A stretch of DNA of 64,000 bases from Patellaria atrata CBS 101060 (Eukaryota > Ascomycota > Dothideomycetes > Patellariales > Patellariaceae). The stretch is from contig MU006091.1 in the NCBI GenBank assembly GCA_010093705.1, positions 227,922 to 291,921 of the forward strand. Direction: 5' to 3'. The number at the start of each line of letters is the position of its first letter. Within the stretch, counting starts at the first letter, position 1. The position numbers were made by a program, and so were the translations under genes. This document shows, one piece after another, positions 45,041 through 56,617 of this stretch. The notes under the pieces are model-generated. The model saw only the letters and a list, made by a program, of their open reading frames with translations, had not been told where the DNA came from and did no database searches.

Positions 45041-47151
45041 ATGCGCCTTCAAACAGAAGCATCAAGAAATTCATCTTCTCCAGGCAGGTCACTCTCAGAC
45101 ATTTCTAACGGTCATTCTCCCGCGAAAAGACAAGGAAAAATAGCAAATGGGAGTACTAAGAGCGAGAGTATTGGGTCATATATGAATGGACACTCTCATC
45201 AAGTCCGTCCTATACAGACGAGCTTCTACGGCCATGATAGGGAGGAAGTGACAAGAATAATAATTCAGGGGTTGACTGACCTAGGGTACAATGAGGCCTC
45301 TAAAATATTGTCCCGGGAGAGTGGTTTCGAGCTGGAAGGTCCGACAGTAGCGGCATTCAGGAGTGCGGTACTAAATGGGCAATGGGAAGAGGCGGAACAT
45401 CTACTCTTCGGCTCGGAAAGTAGTCCTGAGAGCGATGGTGTATCGATCAGCAATGGTTCGAAAAAGAATTGGTCTCCCTCGAGACATGGCGGGGGCCTCA
45501 CACTTGCAGAAGGAGCAAATCATAGTGAAATGCTTTTTTGGATGCGACAACAAAAATATCTCGAGTTACTCGAGGGCAGAGACCTTGCCGGTGCCCTAGC
45601 AGTGTTAAGACAGGAGCTAACACCACTGCATCAAGATGGCGCAAGACTACGAGCTCTTTCGAGGTACATTAATTTCCACCCATACAATGTTATTTTTTGT
45701 GACCTAACGTGTCACAGTCTTATAATGTGCCAGACAGCCGAACAATTAAAATATGAAGCCAACTGGGACGGGGCCGCTGGCGAGTCGCGAAATCATTTAC
45801 TTTCAGAGCTTTCTAGTAATTGCCTAAAGACTCACTTTTCTCTCTGTACAGCTTTTCTAACTCCTCATAGGGTCCATATCACCAAGTGTCATGATCCCTG
45901 AACATCGACTTGCTGTCTTGCTTAGTCAGGCGAAGGACAACTGGATAAGGAACTGTTTGTATCACAACACCGGGTCATCACCGTCGCTCTACGTCGACCA
46001 TACATGTGACCGAGTTGATTTCCCGCTAAGGACCATCTTGGAACTAAGGCATCATACGGATGAAGTTTGGTTCCTCAAATTCTCCAATGACGGTACTAAA
46101 CTTGCTACAACCGGTAAAGATAGCACAATTATTGTCTACGAAACGACTCACTACAAGGTGCTTTTCACCCTCACCGGCCATGAGGCTGGTGGTGTTTGTT
46201 ATATTGCGTGGAGTCCGGATGATACAAAACTAATTAGCTGTGGCCAAATTCGAGATAACTCGGCCAGATTATGGGACGTGAGGGAAAGTATTAACTTTAC
46301 TCTTTTTAGAAAACGTCTACTAACTTCTTACTAGCCCGGGAAAGGTACTCTGATTACGAATGTCGGGGAATTCACCTACGCCGTGACCTCAGCGGCCTGG
46401 GCTCCAAACGGTCAAACATTCCTGATCGGCTCACAAGACGCTTCACGCGCTCTATGTGTGTGGAATCTTAATGGTGATGCAGTTTACCAATTTCAAGAGG
46501 AAGGACTTCGGGTCTACGATCTTGCTATCTCACCAGATGGTCAGAGATTGGTAGTACTCGAGGAAACACGTATATTGGTCTTTGATTTCGTTACAAAGGA
46601 GAAGCTCGTCGAGTGGCGGATCGATGATGTAAAATTAACCAGTGTCACTATAAGTGCAGACAGTCGACGGATGCTAGTCTCAATGAATGAGAGCAAAATC
46701 AGGTTAATGGATATTGATACCGGGCAGATCCTGCAAGGTTTCGATGGTAATAGACAGAGTAATTTCATCATCAGGAGTTCCTTCGGGGGCGCTGGAGAGG
46801 GTTTCGTTGTTAGTGGTAGCGAAGGTACGTCTCTATTGCTAAGTCTCTATAAATTATCATGCTCATGCGCGAATTCAGATGCACGGATTTACATCTGGCG
46901 GACGAACGGCCACCTCGTCGAAGCACTAGAAGCACATAAGCCCGGCTGCGTAAACTCAGTAACCTGGCATCCCAACGACCCAACCACGTTTGCCTCTGCA
47001 GGCGACGACCACAAAGTTCGAATGTGTGTATTCCTCCACATTTCCCCCTGAATTACATCAAGCTCTTCAATCTAACTCCAACCACAGCTGGTCCAAAGCC
47101 CCACCACCCGATCTCTCCTCCACATACCGCTACACCTCCATCAACCAGTGA
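45041..47151 (+). CDS. gid7: Gid7/WDR26-type WD-repeat subunit of the GID (CTLH) ubiquitin ligase
   Basis: Six exons: 45041-45663, 45718-45815, 45871-46277, 46335-46824, 46879-47023 and 47088-47151, giving 608 residues from the ATG at 45041. A Ser-rich leader precedes a LisH/CTLH module (about 60-215): REEVTRIIIQGLTDLGYNEASKILSRESG, LNGQWEEAEHLL and FWMRQQKYLELLEGRDLAGALAVLRQELTPL. A junction gives the conserved SISPSVMIPEHRLAVLLSQ, and WD40 blades follow to the end (HTDEVWFLKFSNDGTKLATTGKDSTIIVYE, DNSARLWD, ARIYIWRTNGHLVEALEAHKPGCVNSVTWHPNDPTTFASAGDDHKVRIWS). Gid7 drives higher-order assembly of the GID E3, which degrades gluconeogenic enzymes in yeast. The N-terminus is provisional because the frame stays open upstream to about 44690 without an ATG. 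Confidence 0.9.
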
Positions 47152-47256
47152 CTCACCCTTTACCACCCGCTTTCCCGCAACTCTCATTACAGAAGACGCC
47201 CTTTCCATCATCTCATTGCATCCGTTCTCTATACCCGCTCCCTGCACGATTTTAAG

Positions 47257-47376
47257 TTAGAATGTCAACTCTTCGCTTGGTACTGCATCCTGGGCCTTCT
47301 GGAGCTCTTTCTTGGCGTCCGAGAGGCGTGGTTCAGCTAGACTTTTGTCTCCGACTGCTTGAGGAGGGGCACTCAT
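47257..47376 (-). CDS. Possible small ORF, 39 residues, unknown
   Basis: ATG at 47374-47376 to TAA at 47257-47259. The peptide is Ala/Ser/Glu/Lys-rich with a helix-like AKKELQKAQDAV stretch and base use that looks coding. There is no recognisable family and no confirmed promoter; it could also be part of the 3' untranslated DNA of a neighbour. Reported only as a candidate. Confidence 0.22.
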   Translation of the reverse strand: MSAPPQAVGDKSLAEPRLSDAKKELQKAQDAVPSEELTF

Positions 47377-48156
47377 ACAGCTCTTTTATCCTACTATTTT
47401 TTTTTTTTCGTTGGCTCAAGTTGTACGAATGATGGGGTTTCTAGGGCGTAGAGGTGGCATGGAGAATTTGCATATGGGGATTGAGAGGCCTGGATGAGGG
47501 TTGGTAGGGAGAGCAAGGGAGGCGGATCTTTGACATAACTTCTTTTTCTCCTTCTGTCTCGGCGAATGAGGGGAGGCTGAGACAGAGAACCTATCTTTTG
47601 TGTATAGATATGAATGATATAGGGATGTGGAGACGGCCCCATGCTTTTTGTACTCAATAGTCGATTTTCAAGGTGGATACGGTAATGGTGTTGGAATATT
47701 TGATGACAATCAGTGCACTGGATTGTCTTCGTCGTTCTAGGTTGGTGTTCGCTTCCAATATCCCTTTGTGCATACCGGACTAGACGGGACGACGTGCGCA
47801 TGATCCCCGACAGTACCTCTAGACGCTTGATCATATTGGACACGCAATAGACGTCAATGGATCCTATTACATTCGTAATCTTCATCGGTCGTATTCCTCG
47901 CATACTGTACGCTCCCACCCTGAGGGAGTCCTGACATATTGGTATAGAAGACTAGAGAACGTACTATGCAGCACGGCTGTACTAACTACCGAGGACCTAG
48001 TTTACAGACGATGGAAGTTAATAGATGATACGGGATGGAGATGTCCTGGTAGTTAGTTTATTTGATTTTAGCGAGCGTACAGAGGACTGGGAAATGCGGA
48101 CGTGGCACGGGGAGGCATAAGTCATTTGTTTTCTTCTTTCATTTGGCGATTTGTGG

Positions 48157-48179
48157 GTGCTGTACGTACAGTACAGCAC
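48157..48179. repeat. 23-bp inverted repeat related to the TGTACAGTAC motif
   Basis: Arms GTGCTGTAC and GTACAGCAC are perfectly complementary around a 5-bp centre. The right arm includes the GTACAG core of the intergenic motif. Confidence 0.75.
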
Positions 48180-48287
48180 ACGTACGCTTAACAAGTCCAG
48201 CTCACCATCCTAATCAACCCCCCTTAACCACAATTATAATCCCCTTCCATCACTCCTTTCCCATTCCCTTTCCCTTCCCTTCTTCCA

Positions 48288-50542
48288 TCATCTCCCAATC
48301 CCCTCTCCAACACCCAGGAAACTCCACAGAGCCCCTTTATCCACAAAATCGTGGCCGATGACATTGACAAGCCAAATATCCTCTCTGCACTGTCTGAGCA
48401 GTTTCGCCGTCGCGCTACGAGGAGGGTATATGCGGGCCCACTCGGTCCACATGCCAAAGGCCTCCTCGAGCCAGGCGCGGAAGGAGACGGATTCGATTAT
48501 TGTCGGAGTGATGATTCTAGAGGGGGTGTTAGCTTCTTTGAGTAAACGTACAAAAATAAGAGGATAGAGTTGGGGAAAAGGGGACGCGAATACGGAAGCG
48601 GAAAGGAAAGGAGCCATATCGAATGTGGGAGGGACAGAGTTGGTGTTAGTTAGAGAGGATGGGGGACTCACTCTTTTCCTGCAAAGCTCCCCCACGTGAC
48701 CGGATTCACCGATTCTTCATCAGAAGCCGCAAAAGCGCCACTGTTATTACCGGCGAAGTAAGTTAGAGTGGCGTCGTCATCGAGGCGGGGCTGGAGGGCG
48801 GCCCAGTCGGAAGCGGGGATGAAAAATTCGACAAAGGGCTACGGTAGTTTAGTTTTCAAATCATTAAAAAGGGGGGACCAGGATGTTGAACCTTTTGAAA
48901 GACAAATCCATTCTTTGGACCCCATCCAAAAAGCGGGTCGTCGCTCTTGATACCATTAACAGCTGGCTGACTAGCAACAGTCCACCAACCCTTTTTATTC
49001 AAATTCAACAACTCATCTTTAATGAAATTCGTTTCTGCTCTCAACCCCTCATCACTCCAGGGTATAGCGTCCAATTCACCAGTTACATGACGGCAAAATA
49101 TGTCGGATATATCCTCTTGTGTAGTTGGATAGCCCCACAATTTGATGGCATGGGGTATCGAGACGTGGAGCGAGACACCGTAGCCGTCAATTTCTCCGTA
49201 AGCTGGAGATCTCGCGTCACCCCAGCGGCCGTTAGGGAAGTCGTCCCAGGTTGCGTCGCGGCCTAGGGAACCTTCCCCTTCCGATATGGCGAGGGTTGTG
49301 GCGCGGGAGTTGATTTTTTCTCGAGGCACACCGACTTCGCTTTCAGGGGCTTCGAAATCGTTGTTGCTTGAGTCTGAGTTCTTCTCGACGATGACCCGGT
49401 TGCGAGGTGCGGAGTTGAGAGATGATAGTCGACGACGCTCCTTGCCGTTGGGTGGAATTAAGGATGCTACTTTACCATCCACCACCTCAATAGCTTCTTC
49501 ATCTTCCCTCTCATTAGGTGGAGTAGGTGGCGGTATCAATTCACTTCTTTCCACAATGTGCGCAACGGCCTTTTCGAGGTTTAAAGTATAGAAATGGAAC
49601 CCTCTCCGTGAGGTGGATTTGGTCTTTCGAATTTCATTGACCATTTCACTCAGAATATCTACACCTACCGCCTTAACAGCTTCGTCGTCCCCCATGACCG
49701 CATCCAGGCGAGAAAGTATATCCGGAGGAATCTTTGCGTGGCTCAATTTGGTTGTCCGTCGAAGTATCTGATAGCTCTGTATGGGCATCAGGCCAGGGAT
49801 TATGGGAATATCTTTGAACACCCCCGATTCATGGGCGCGTAACAACTCTTCAAATCTTTCAAAAGCCTGGATATCGTAGAATAACTGAGTCATTATGAAG
49901 TCTGCTCCGGCTTTCGTCTTCTCGATTAAGTATGGGAGGTCATATTTTGGATCCTGATTCTGGGGATGTGATTGATCCGAATGCCCTTCCGGGTAGGCCG
50001 CAACACCCACACAGAAATAATCACCATAAACCTTTCTGATATATTTAATCAGATCAATCGCCCACGTGAAGTCCTCATTCGAGTCCAATTTCATCTCTTC
50101 ACTTTCGTCCTGATATTCCTCTGTTCTTGGTGGGTCTCCTCGCAAGGCCAGAATATTCCGGATCCCTAATGCTTTTGCCTGCTCCAATGCCTCATCGACC
50201 AGCTTCCTGCTCATATTGGTGCACGTGAGGTGTAGGCATGTTGTAAGTCCCAATTGTCTTTGGCATATCTCGGCCAGCTCCAGTGATTTAGTCGCGGTAC
50301 TACCTCCGGCGCCCCAGGTTACGGTTACAAACAGAGGTTTTAGTGCCCTTGCCATACGTTCGAGCCGTGCTTGGAGGTTTGAGAAGCCCTATACACTAAG
50401 TTAGTGGCTTATGTATGTATTGAGAAAGATCTGATAATGAAACGATCATCCACACCATCTGAGTCTTCGGAGGGAAGAACTCCAAAGAGAAGTAGTTAGC
50501 ATTTTCAGGTAAAGCTGCTATCTTATCCGTAATCTTTTCCAT
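48288..50542 (-). CDS. met13: Methylenetetrahydrofolate reductase
   Basis: Four exons: 50542-50456, 50388-48892, 48838-48672 and 48516-48288, giving 659 residues. Introns are GT..AG and restore conserved joins: PPKTQMGFSNLQARLERMARAL at the first, FVFQKPFVEFFIP at the second, and WGSFAGKEIITPTIIESVSFRAWLEEAFGMW at the third (a 155-bp intron). The FAD-binding catalytic domain (about 1-330) reads FSLEFFPPKT, FVTVTWGAGGST, THLTCTNMS-like LHLTCTN, ALRGDPP, VGVAAYPEGH and FIMTQLFYD. The C-terminal regulatory domain is present, as in eukaryotic NAD(P)H enzymes that respond to S-adenosylmethionine. The protein makes 5-methyl-THF for methionine synthesis in the cytosol. A charged, serine-rich linker (about 330-400) joins the halves. 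Fungi usually carry two such genes; this resembles the larger met13/met12 type. Confidence 0.95.
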
Positions 50543-51362
50543 AACGATGTTTAGGTGTAAGTTCGAATCTCAAGTTCAATTGCTGAAATTGTTGTCCCAT
50601 GATGTGAAGGAGTCAAACTCGATGGTGGGGTAGCCAATTGCGACAGAGGGCAAGATTGGGAAGAACTCAGGAACCGGTCGGCTTCCGAAAATAGTTCAGA
50701 TTCGGCAATTGAGACTCGGACATCGTTAGGGACTATTAGGATGATCTAGATAAGTGGCATTTCATGAAACTTTCTTTGTCGTTGCGGGGTTATGACGAGT
50801 ATCAATTCGAATGTCTTGATTGGCTCAGGGGTTCTCCATGGTATGGATTTGAAGTATCAATAATGCACGCGACAGAACTAAAGAATCACTGTTTTACTCT
50901 CATCTTCCGATATTTAGATAGCGTAGTCCAAAAGAGAAGACCGGCTCGGTTTATGGGGAAACTAATGTCAGGAGGAATCCTGTAGTGGAGAGTAGGGCAT
51001 AATATCATTCTATCGGCCTCCAGGTGCTAAAAGTAAAGCCATAGGACCTCCGTTAATGTGGAGTGCTTATGATTATCCTACTCTCATATGACTTCTTCTT
51101 CTCATATAGCCTCAATTCTCTAACACTTTAGGCAGTGATTTTCAGCCACGTGCTCATCTCAAATGCAGTGATGCTCCAAAACGCAGACAGATGCTGCTCC
51201 TTGGACTTCCGCTCAAAAATACAAAGATTCCCTCCTGCCTATGTTATGTAGATAGTAAGCTAGCATAACCCCAATATATGCCATCTACACCTGCAATGCA
51301 AGCCGGAATCAACATCGGTTTGATCATATCGATCCCCAAAGTCTGTTATGGGGGGAAAGTCA
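50543..51362. other. Intergenic region, 820 bp
   Basis: Promoter of MTHFR (right to left) and 3' flank of the AP-1 mu gene. Many short ORFs lack motifs. Nothing supported. Confidence 0.4.
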
Positions 51363-52942
51363 TTACTGTACATCAGGTAACCTTACTGCAATATCTCCTG
51401 ATTGTGTAATATATCTGACCCAAGGTAATGAAGGGTACTGCAGCTATACGATAGTTAGGCAATTGTAAAATGTATGAGTATTTGGAGTTCGTGCAAGCAT
51501 ACCTTTGGCTCAATGATCTTCAAATACCGTACTTGTATTCCACTCGTGGTGAAGTATGGAATTTCGAATTTGACGTTAATGGGCCTTTTGGCTTTCCCAC
51601 CTCCAACACCACCCATACTACCGCCGAAACCCCCCATCATGCCACCACCTTTTTCATCATCTCCTCGCACGGACGGTAAGCCAAGCTCCGCTCGCATGAG
51701 GAACTCCTTGCCACCACCGAATTGTTTAATCTTCCATACTATGGAGGAAGTCTCCGGAGCGTAATGGACGGTACCAATGTTAGTTCGGAAACGAGGGGTA
51801 TCGGCATCTTCTGGAACAGGAATGGAGATCTGGACGTTATTTGCTGTGCTTCTACGTTTGAACTGAGCTTTTGCCTGTTCAATGATATTAATAACGATTT
51901 CCATTTAGCAGAAAGTTCTCATACCTTAAGCATATATTCTATCCTACTGCCAGAGTGACTCTCGACAATGCATTCTACCCATATGAGCGGTTTTACTTGA
52001 GTATTCAATCGGTAACTCATCAATTCGAATTCTCCGTCAGGGGGTATAAAACTGATTGTCCGGTCGTTCTCAAATCTCGATAATCGCACGCATTGGTGAA
52101 ACTTAACATCTTCCATTTCCACGGCCTTACCTCTTGTAGCACGTCCGGTAGTCTCAAACATGACCTTGTCGTTGAGGCCTAACCGTAGCTCGGGCATACC
52201 AGAAAGGTAGCATTTCATTTTGACTGCGCCCAGAATTTCTGAACGGAGGACGTTCCCTGATGCCGACACAAGGAGGTTGAGGGACTCCACTACGTCGAGG
52301 AACACTTCGTTTTTCCTGTACCGTATACCTTCGCTACGCCAACTTACAGCATTTGTAACTGCTATAGGAGGACGGGCCTGGACTTCAAGTTTGTGCGATT
52401 CTTGAGTGATATACTCCTGCAATATCTTGCTCTCTGTCGTCTGTGGGTATCCAAAGTCCATCATCTCATCCAACAGTTCGTATATAATGACAAAGTTGTC
52501 TCTTATACTCTCCTCTTCCAACTCCTTGAAATACTCTGTGAAAACTTCCACGACTTTGTGGAGGAAAAGTAGGATTTCGGCGGCATTGGTATTACGTTTC
52601 GTTAAAGCCAGGAGATAAAGGTTGTTGTGTCGAATATACAAATACTATTTCAGCTAAATAAGCACACATATAGGACTCAGTTATGACAGTTGGGTCATCC
52701 TGTCGCTTCAAGGCGCTCACATTGATGCCTTCACTGGAAAAGCATGGTGGGACAGCAGAGCTCTCTTCTTCTGCTTCGCTCAGGAGGACGGGGAATTTCT
52801 CGACAGCTGACATAGGGATATCACCCCTATAGTTCCGTGCTAGAAGGGTCTATTAGCCCCAAGAGTTAGTCTTGTTCAATTTCAGGATTATACTAAGCAA
52901 TACCTTTCCCTTCAGGTCAAGGAAAAAAACGGCGGAAGCCAT
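51363..52942 (-). CDS. apm1: AP-1 complex mu subunit (clathrin adaptor)
   Basis: Five exons: 52942-52904, 52849-52721, 52644-51925, 51874-51503 and 51443-51363, giving 446 residues, the normal length. The N-terminal longin-like domain starts ASAVFFLDLKGKTLLARNYRGDIP (joined by the first splice) and continues INYLYIRHNNLYLLALTKRN and VFTEYFKELEEESIRDNFV. The mu homology domain carries FLDVVESLNLLVSASGNVLRSEILGAVKMKCYLSGMPELRLGLNDK and KQFGGGKEFLMRAELGLPS, and the final exon gives QYPSLPWVRYITQSGDIAVRLP. AP-1 sorts cargo between trans-Golgi network and endosomes, and the mu subunit reads YxxPhi tyrosine signals. High similarity to AP-1 rather than AP-2/AP-3 mu at the start and at GDI motifs supports the assignment. 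Confidence 0.95.
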
Positions 52943-53871
52943 TGTTGCGGCGCTGTGCAGGTACAATTTCGCGAAGAAGTATTAGAAGATTACCGGAGGC
53001 TCATATTTGATTTATTTTGAAGATAGATGTGGTTGGACGCTTGAAGGTCAAAATCATAATGACTTTCCCCGTCCCACATGAGGTTCTTGACTACAATCAG
53101 CGCTGACTAAGAACCGCGCCCGCTTCTCTGCCACGTGACCAGATCCGGGAGGCTATAAATTTTCTTACCCGCATCCTCAACCATTTTTCTCTCCAAACAA
53201 CGCTTCCTACAAGACAGTGCAGTACAACAGCCACTGCCCGTTAACGTTTTGTTGGCGAGCGCCGGTATTTCTATTGTTGTTTTTGCGATTATGAGATGCG
53301 CAGACAAAATCACAATCACTTTTAGAGCTGACCATGCGTTTTCAGTTGCTTGGCCAGTGTCAATGGGATTGTACATACCATATCATGAAATAGTATATGA
53401 TTTCCCGCACAATATCACCTTTGTTTCCTTGCTGAATAAGTACCGAAGCAATGTATAGCTATTTTGGCATACGTTAATGATAGTATATATATGCATAGTT
53501 CGAAGCTGTACAATCATCGCCTCTTCCTGGGTTAGCAAACCTTGATCACTCTACGGTGCAAAAAATAGAATTGCTTAGTTTCAAATATAGTTCCTATTCC
53601 CCTAACATCCTACGGACCTATACAGCGCAATTCAAAGTCATCCCGTTGTAAAGAAAGTATCTCACGATGCTCTAGGGACGCACCATGGTACTCTTACTTG
53701 CTGTTCCTAAATTAGGACTTGATCAGACAGTCATCTTTATACACTTTGGGACGATTTTCATATTCGCTTCTCCCGTTTCATAATACTTCATTGTCATTTC
53801 AAAACATACATAATAGTACTTTTAACAATAAGTTGATACATCAGCCAAGTGGACAATCATAACCAACTCCT
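52943..53871. other. Intergenic region, 930 bp
   Basis: Promoter of AP-1 mu (read right to left) and 3' flank of the MFS gene. A CACGTG E-box at about 53131 and a CTATAAAT at about 53152 are present but read toward the plus strand, where no gene follows. Short ORFs only. Confidence 0.4.
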
Positions 53872-55677
53872 TCAATGTGTCTCTCCAACAGTCCGATGTC
53901 TGTTATGTAATCTAGCTAACCCTGTCTTGCTCGTAAAGACTCTGATCTTCTTTCCCCATAGCATGAACGGTATCAAAGCTAGATTGTTCGCAAGCAGAAC
54001 CCCACAAAAAATACCAGCAATGACCTTGGCATAACCTATTTCGAGAATCCAGTCCAGAAGATAGAGGCCCATACCGAAGGAGATGGCCTGTTTCCCCAGG
54101 TTCATTGCGATCAGCATCTCAGACATGTTCGCTGTATACGAGTCCACGGCATATGCCAGCGTGAAGGTGAAATAGAAATAGGCACCCCAGTTACACATCG
54201 CTACACCAGCAAAGTAACCAAACCAGTGGAGATTCCGTTCAGCGGTCAACCCATAAACGATGAGACCAGCGGGAGCGATCAGCATTGCGGGAAGAAGTAC
54301 GATTAGGCGCATTTCTGCCTCTCGAATCATGTTATTTTTCTTAGTGTAGTGAGCTGCGACTCGATCCGAGCTAGACGTGAAAGGAACAGCCAAAAGATAC
54401 CCAGCGGCATTGGCGACAGCGATGAGACCGGAGTTTGTTTGGCTCCAGTTATAGGGGGGAGCGACAATCTTAATTGGAAAGGTAAAATTGAATGCCAAAG
54501 CACCAAGGCCGATATAGATACCGTAAGTAACAATGACCCAAAACACGGATGGAACGAAAAAGTAGGTGAAAGATCGCAGCATCGTGCCAAAGAACGATGC
54601 CTCTTTTACAATGGGGCTCCACGGTTTCAATGTCGAAACGAAGCTCTTGCGGACTGGTACCTCGATCTCATGGTAAACGGCGGTATTTCCTTCTTTCTCG
54701 ATGCTGGACGCGTCTCCCCTTACAGGCGAGTCTGATACCCCGAGCCGGGCTTTCATTGCCTGGCGGTCATAGGAGGTTTCTTCCACGAAAAAGAAGGCAA
54801 GGATGGTTAACGCACAAGCAAAAGCGAAGACAACATAGAAGTATAGACGCCAAGAATAGCCACCAGCAAGCATGTAACCGGCATAAAGGGGTCCCGTAGC
54901 TCCAAGACACAGGCATACTGAACGCAACTGTTAGCCTTTGCTATTTCTAAGGCCTCATTTTTCTCCAATGTCTGAGAATAAGGAAATCCGTGCTGGTGCC
55001 TACCAGTGTAATAGCCAAGGCGCTTGCCACGTTCGTGAATGAAAAAGATATCATTTACTAATTGTACAGGAAGCGCTTCGCACACGCCAGAGCCAAAGCA
55101 GTGGAATACACGAGCAACCATGAGGGTCTCATAAGTCGTGCAACGTGAAGCGCCGATGAGACCAGCGCAGAACTAAGATTTTGGTCAAATTCATATGCCA
55201 ATTTACAAAAGCTGTGTGACCTACAATAATCATTGACATGAGCATGACTGGACGGCGGCCGATCTTCAAATACAGAGGAACCAACAGGAGTGCTCCAAAG
55301 CCGAATGCAAGGTTAGGGTAGGATATTAAGTTTGACGCAGTTGTCGGGGTTATGTGAAATTCTTCTGCATAGATGAGGATATATGGTGACGGTCCCACCA
55401 ATGCTGCGTTTCCTAGGAAAGAATATACAGCGCAAATGATGAGAATCATGGTTTTCTTGTAATTCGGCCATTGCAGGGGATCGTTGGGGTCGCGACACGG
55501 TACTGGAAAGAGTGCTTGTCCATAACCTGTGTCGTCTCCTTCCACTGCCTTCAGATTGACGGTACCGGGAATGTCTTCTTCGTGAGCATGACTCTGGACG
55601 AGATGGGCCATTGTTGCGGGAGCTTTCGACATGATGGCTACAGACCCGTGGCTGAACGGCAAGGAGGCGGACGCCAA
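53872..55677 (-). CDS. MFS transporter (DHA1-like), 12 membrane segments
   Basis: Three exons: 55677-55225, 55172-55004 and 54917-53872, giving 555 residues. The first splice joins MIIF with CAGLIGASRCTTYETLMVARVFHCFGSG, and the second gives RLGYYTVCLCLGATGP. About twelve hydrophobic segments flank a central loop (about residues 245-300) rich in charge. The A-motif region is LLLVPLYLKIGRRPVMLMS in loop 2-3 (GRRP-type) and the motif C-like part lies in TM5 (LGATGPLYAGYML). Fungal relatives export drugs or move small solutes and polyamines (Hol1-like). It sits divergently from an FAD monooxygenase across 940 bp, which suggests, without proving, joint use in metabolism of a shared compound. An alternative start at 55632 would shorten it by 15 residues. 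Confidence 0.87.
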
Positions 55678-56617
55678 CCTTAAAGGAAGAGAAGTCGAAA
55701 GCTAAGCTTGCTGACGAATTTATGGAGACAGGGAAGCAGAGCTCGAGAACATGTGAGGGATGACCGGCTAATAAGTATGCGCCAACGCCCAATATATTGT
55801 TTCCTGATATATGTTATAGGGACGGGGCACAATGAGATCGCTTTTCAACGGGCGCTAACGGTTCCAATGCAACCTTCAAAACAAAAGATATCATACGCAA
55901 GAATGGATCATAGAAATGCTTTTCCCGGTTTACAGGTCCAGACAATATCGGCAGGTCTGGGGTTGAAGACAGGAACATGTACAGAGCTGCACTCGACCCA
56001 GGGATAGGAGGTAATACTTGTAGTTCTGGCTGGGCACACTGGGGTTGGCGCTAGGGGGAAAGGTCTGAGTTGGGTTCGCTTACAGTTTGCGCTTGTCTGC
56101 TTGTCTGCTTGTCTGCTTGTCTGCTTGTCTGCTTGTCTGCTTGTCTGCTTGTCTGCTTGTCTGCTTGTCTGCTTGTCTGCTTCGTCTGCTTGTCACTTTT
56201 GCTTGCCGGGTTGTCATGGAGAATTTGTGGCGGAAAGCGGATCTACCCCAGCCGTTTCCCCCGCATGGGAAATGGAGATCAAGGGATCAATAATACAAGG
56301 GGGAAGTTGATATTGGACCCCTCTCGCCTATCACGACGGTCCAAAACTACTCAAATCGCTCAAACCAGACCAAAGTCCTAGCTTGCTTCATATCTGCCGA
56401 ATTCCACTAATGTGGATGAGCCGGTGCAAGACATCATCGTAGCGGTACATCGCCCGCAGCCTAAAGATTATGGTGCTGCACTCGCGGCCTTGGGCTTCTT
56501 CATGTGAAGTATACCATCGTCGCCGCACATAAGCGGGGAAAGATATCAAGAAGATGGTATAGCTCTTCGACTTTTGCTATCTTTGTCTTGTGTTCTTTAC
56601 ACAAGATTCTTGGGATA
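55678..56617. promoter_or_regulatory. Divergent promoter between MFS transporter and FAD monooxygenase
   Basis: This 940-bp shared upstream region contains an 8-bp microsatellite at 56091-56182. Several frames across it read as Cys/Leu-rich repeats because the 8-base unit shifts phase; none is a gene. No specific operator is recognised. Confidence 0.4.
56091..56195. repeat. Microsatellite with 8-bp unit GCTTGTCT
   Basis: Eleven perfect units run from 56091 to 56178, followed by an imperfect unit with an extra C (56179-56187) and a degraded one (to 56195). Being perfect, it is probably young and variable between strains. It lies about 420 bp upstream of the monooxygenase start and 415 bp upstream of the MFS start. 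Confidence 0.95.

Larger units (their letters stand above)
47152..48287. other. Convergent intergenic region with possible small ORF and inverted repeat
   Basis: Convergent 3' ends of Gid7 and MTHFR. It contains a possible 39-residue ORF on the minus strand (47257-47376), a T-run at about 47397-47409, and a 23-bp inverted repeat GTGCTGTAC-GTACA-GTACAGCAC at 48157-48179. No other supported feature. Confidence 0.4.

Noticed and set aside
47394-47918. A 174-codon minus-strand frame with CxxC
   Set aside because: It includes a single Cys-x2-Cys, a terminal lysine run from an A-tract, and lacks coding-like composition; no splice into a known gene was found.
53249-53458. 69-codon plus-strand frame preceded by an E-box and a TATA-like sequence
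   Set aside because: Mixed composition and no homology; the E-box and CTATAAAT are suggestive but not enough to call a gene.
56070-56381. Three overlapping plus-strand frames encoding repeating Ser-Ala-Cys-Leu-Leu-Val motifs
   Set aside because: All three come from the same 8-bp microsatellite, whose unit shifts the frame by two bases per copy, so every frame is open. Not a protein gene.
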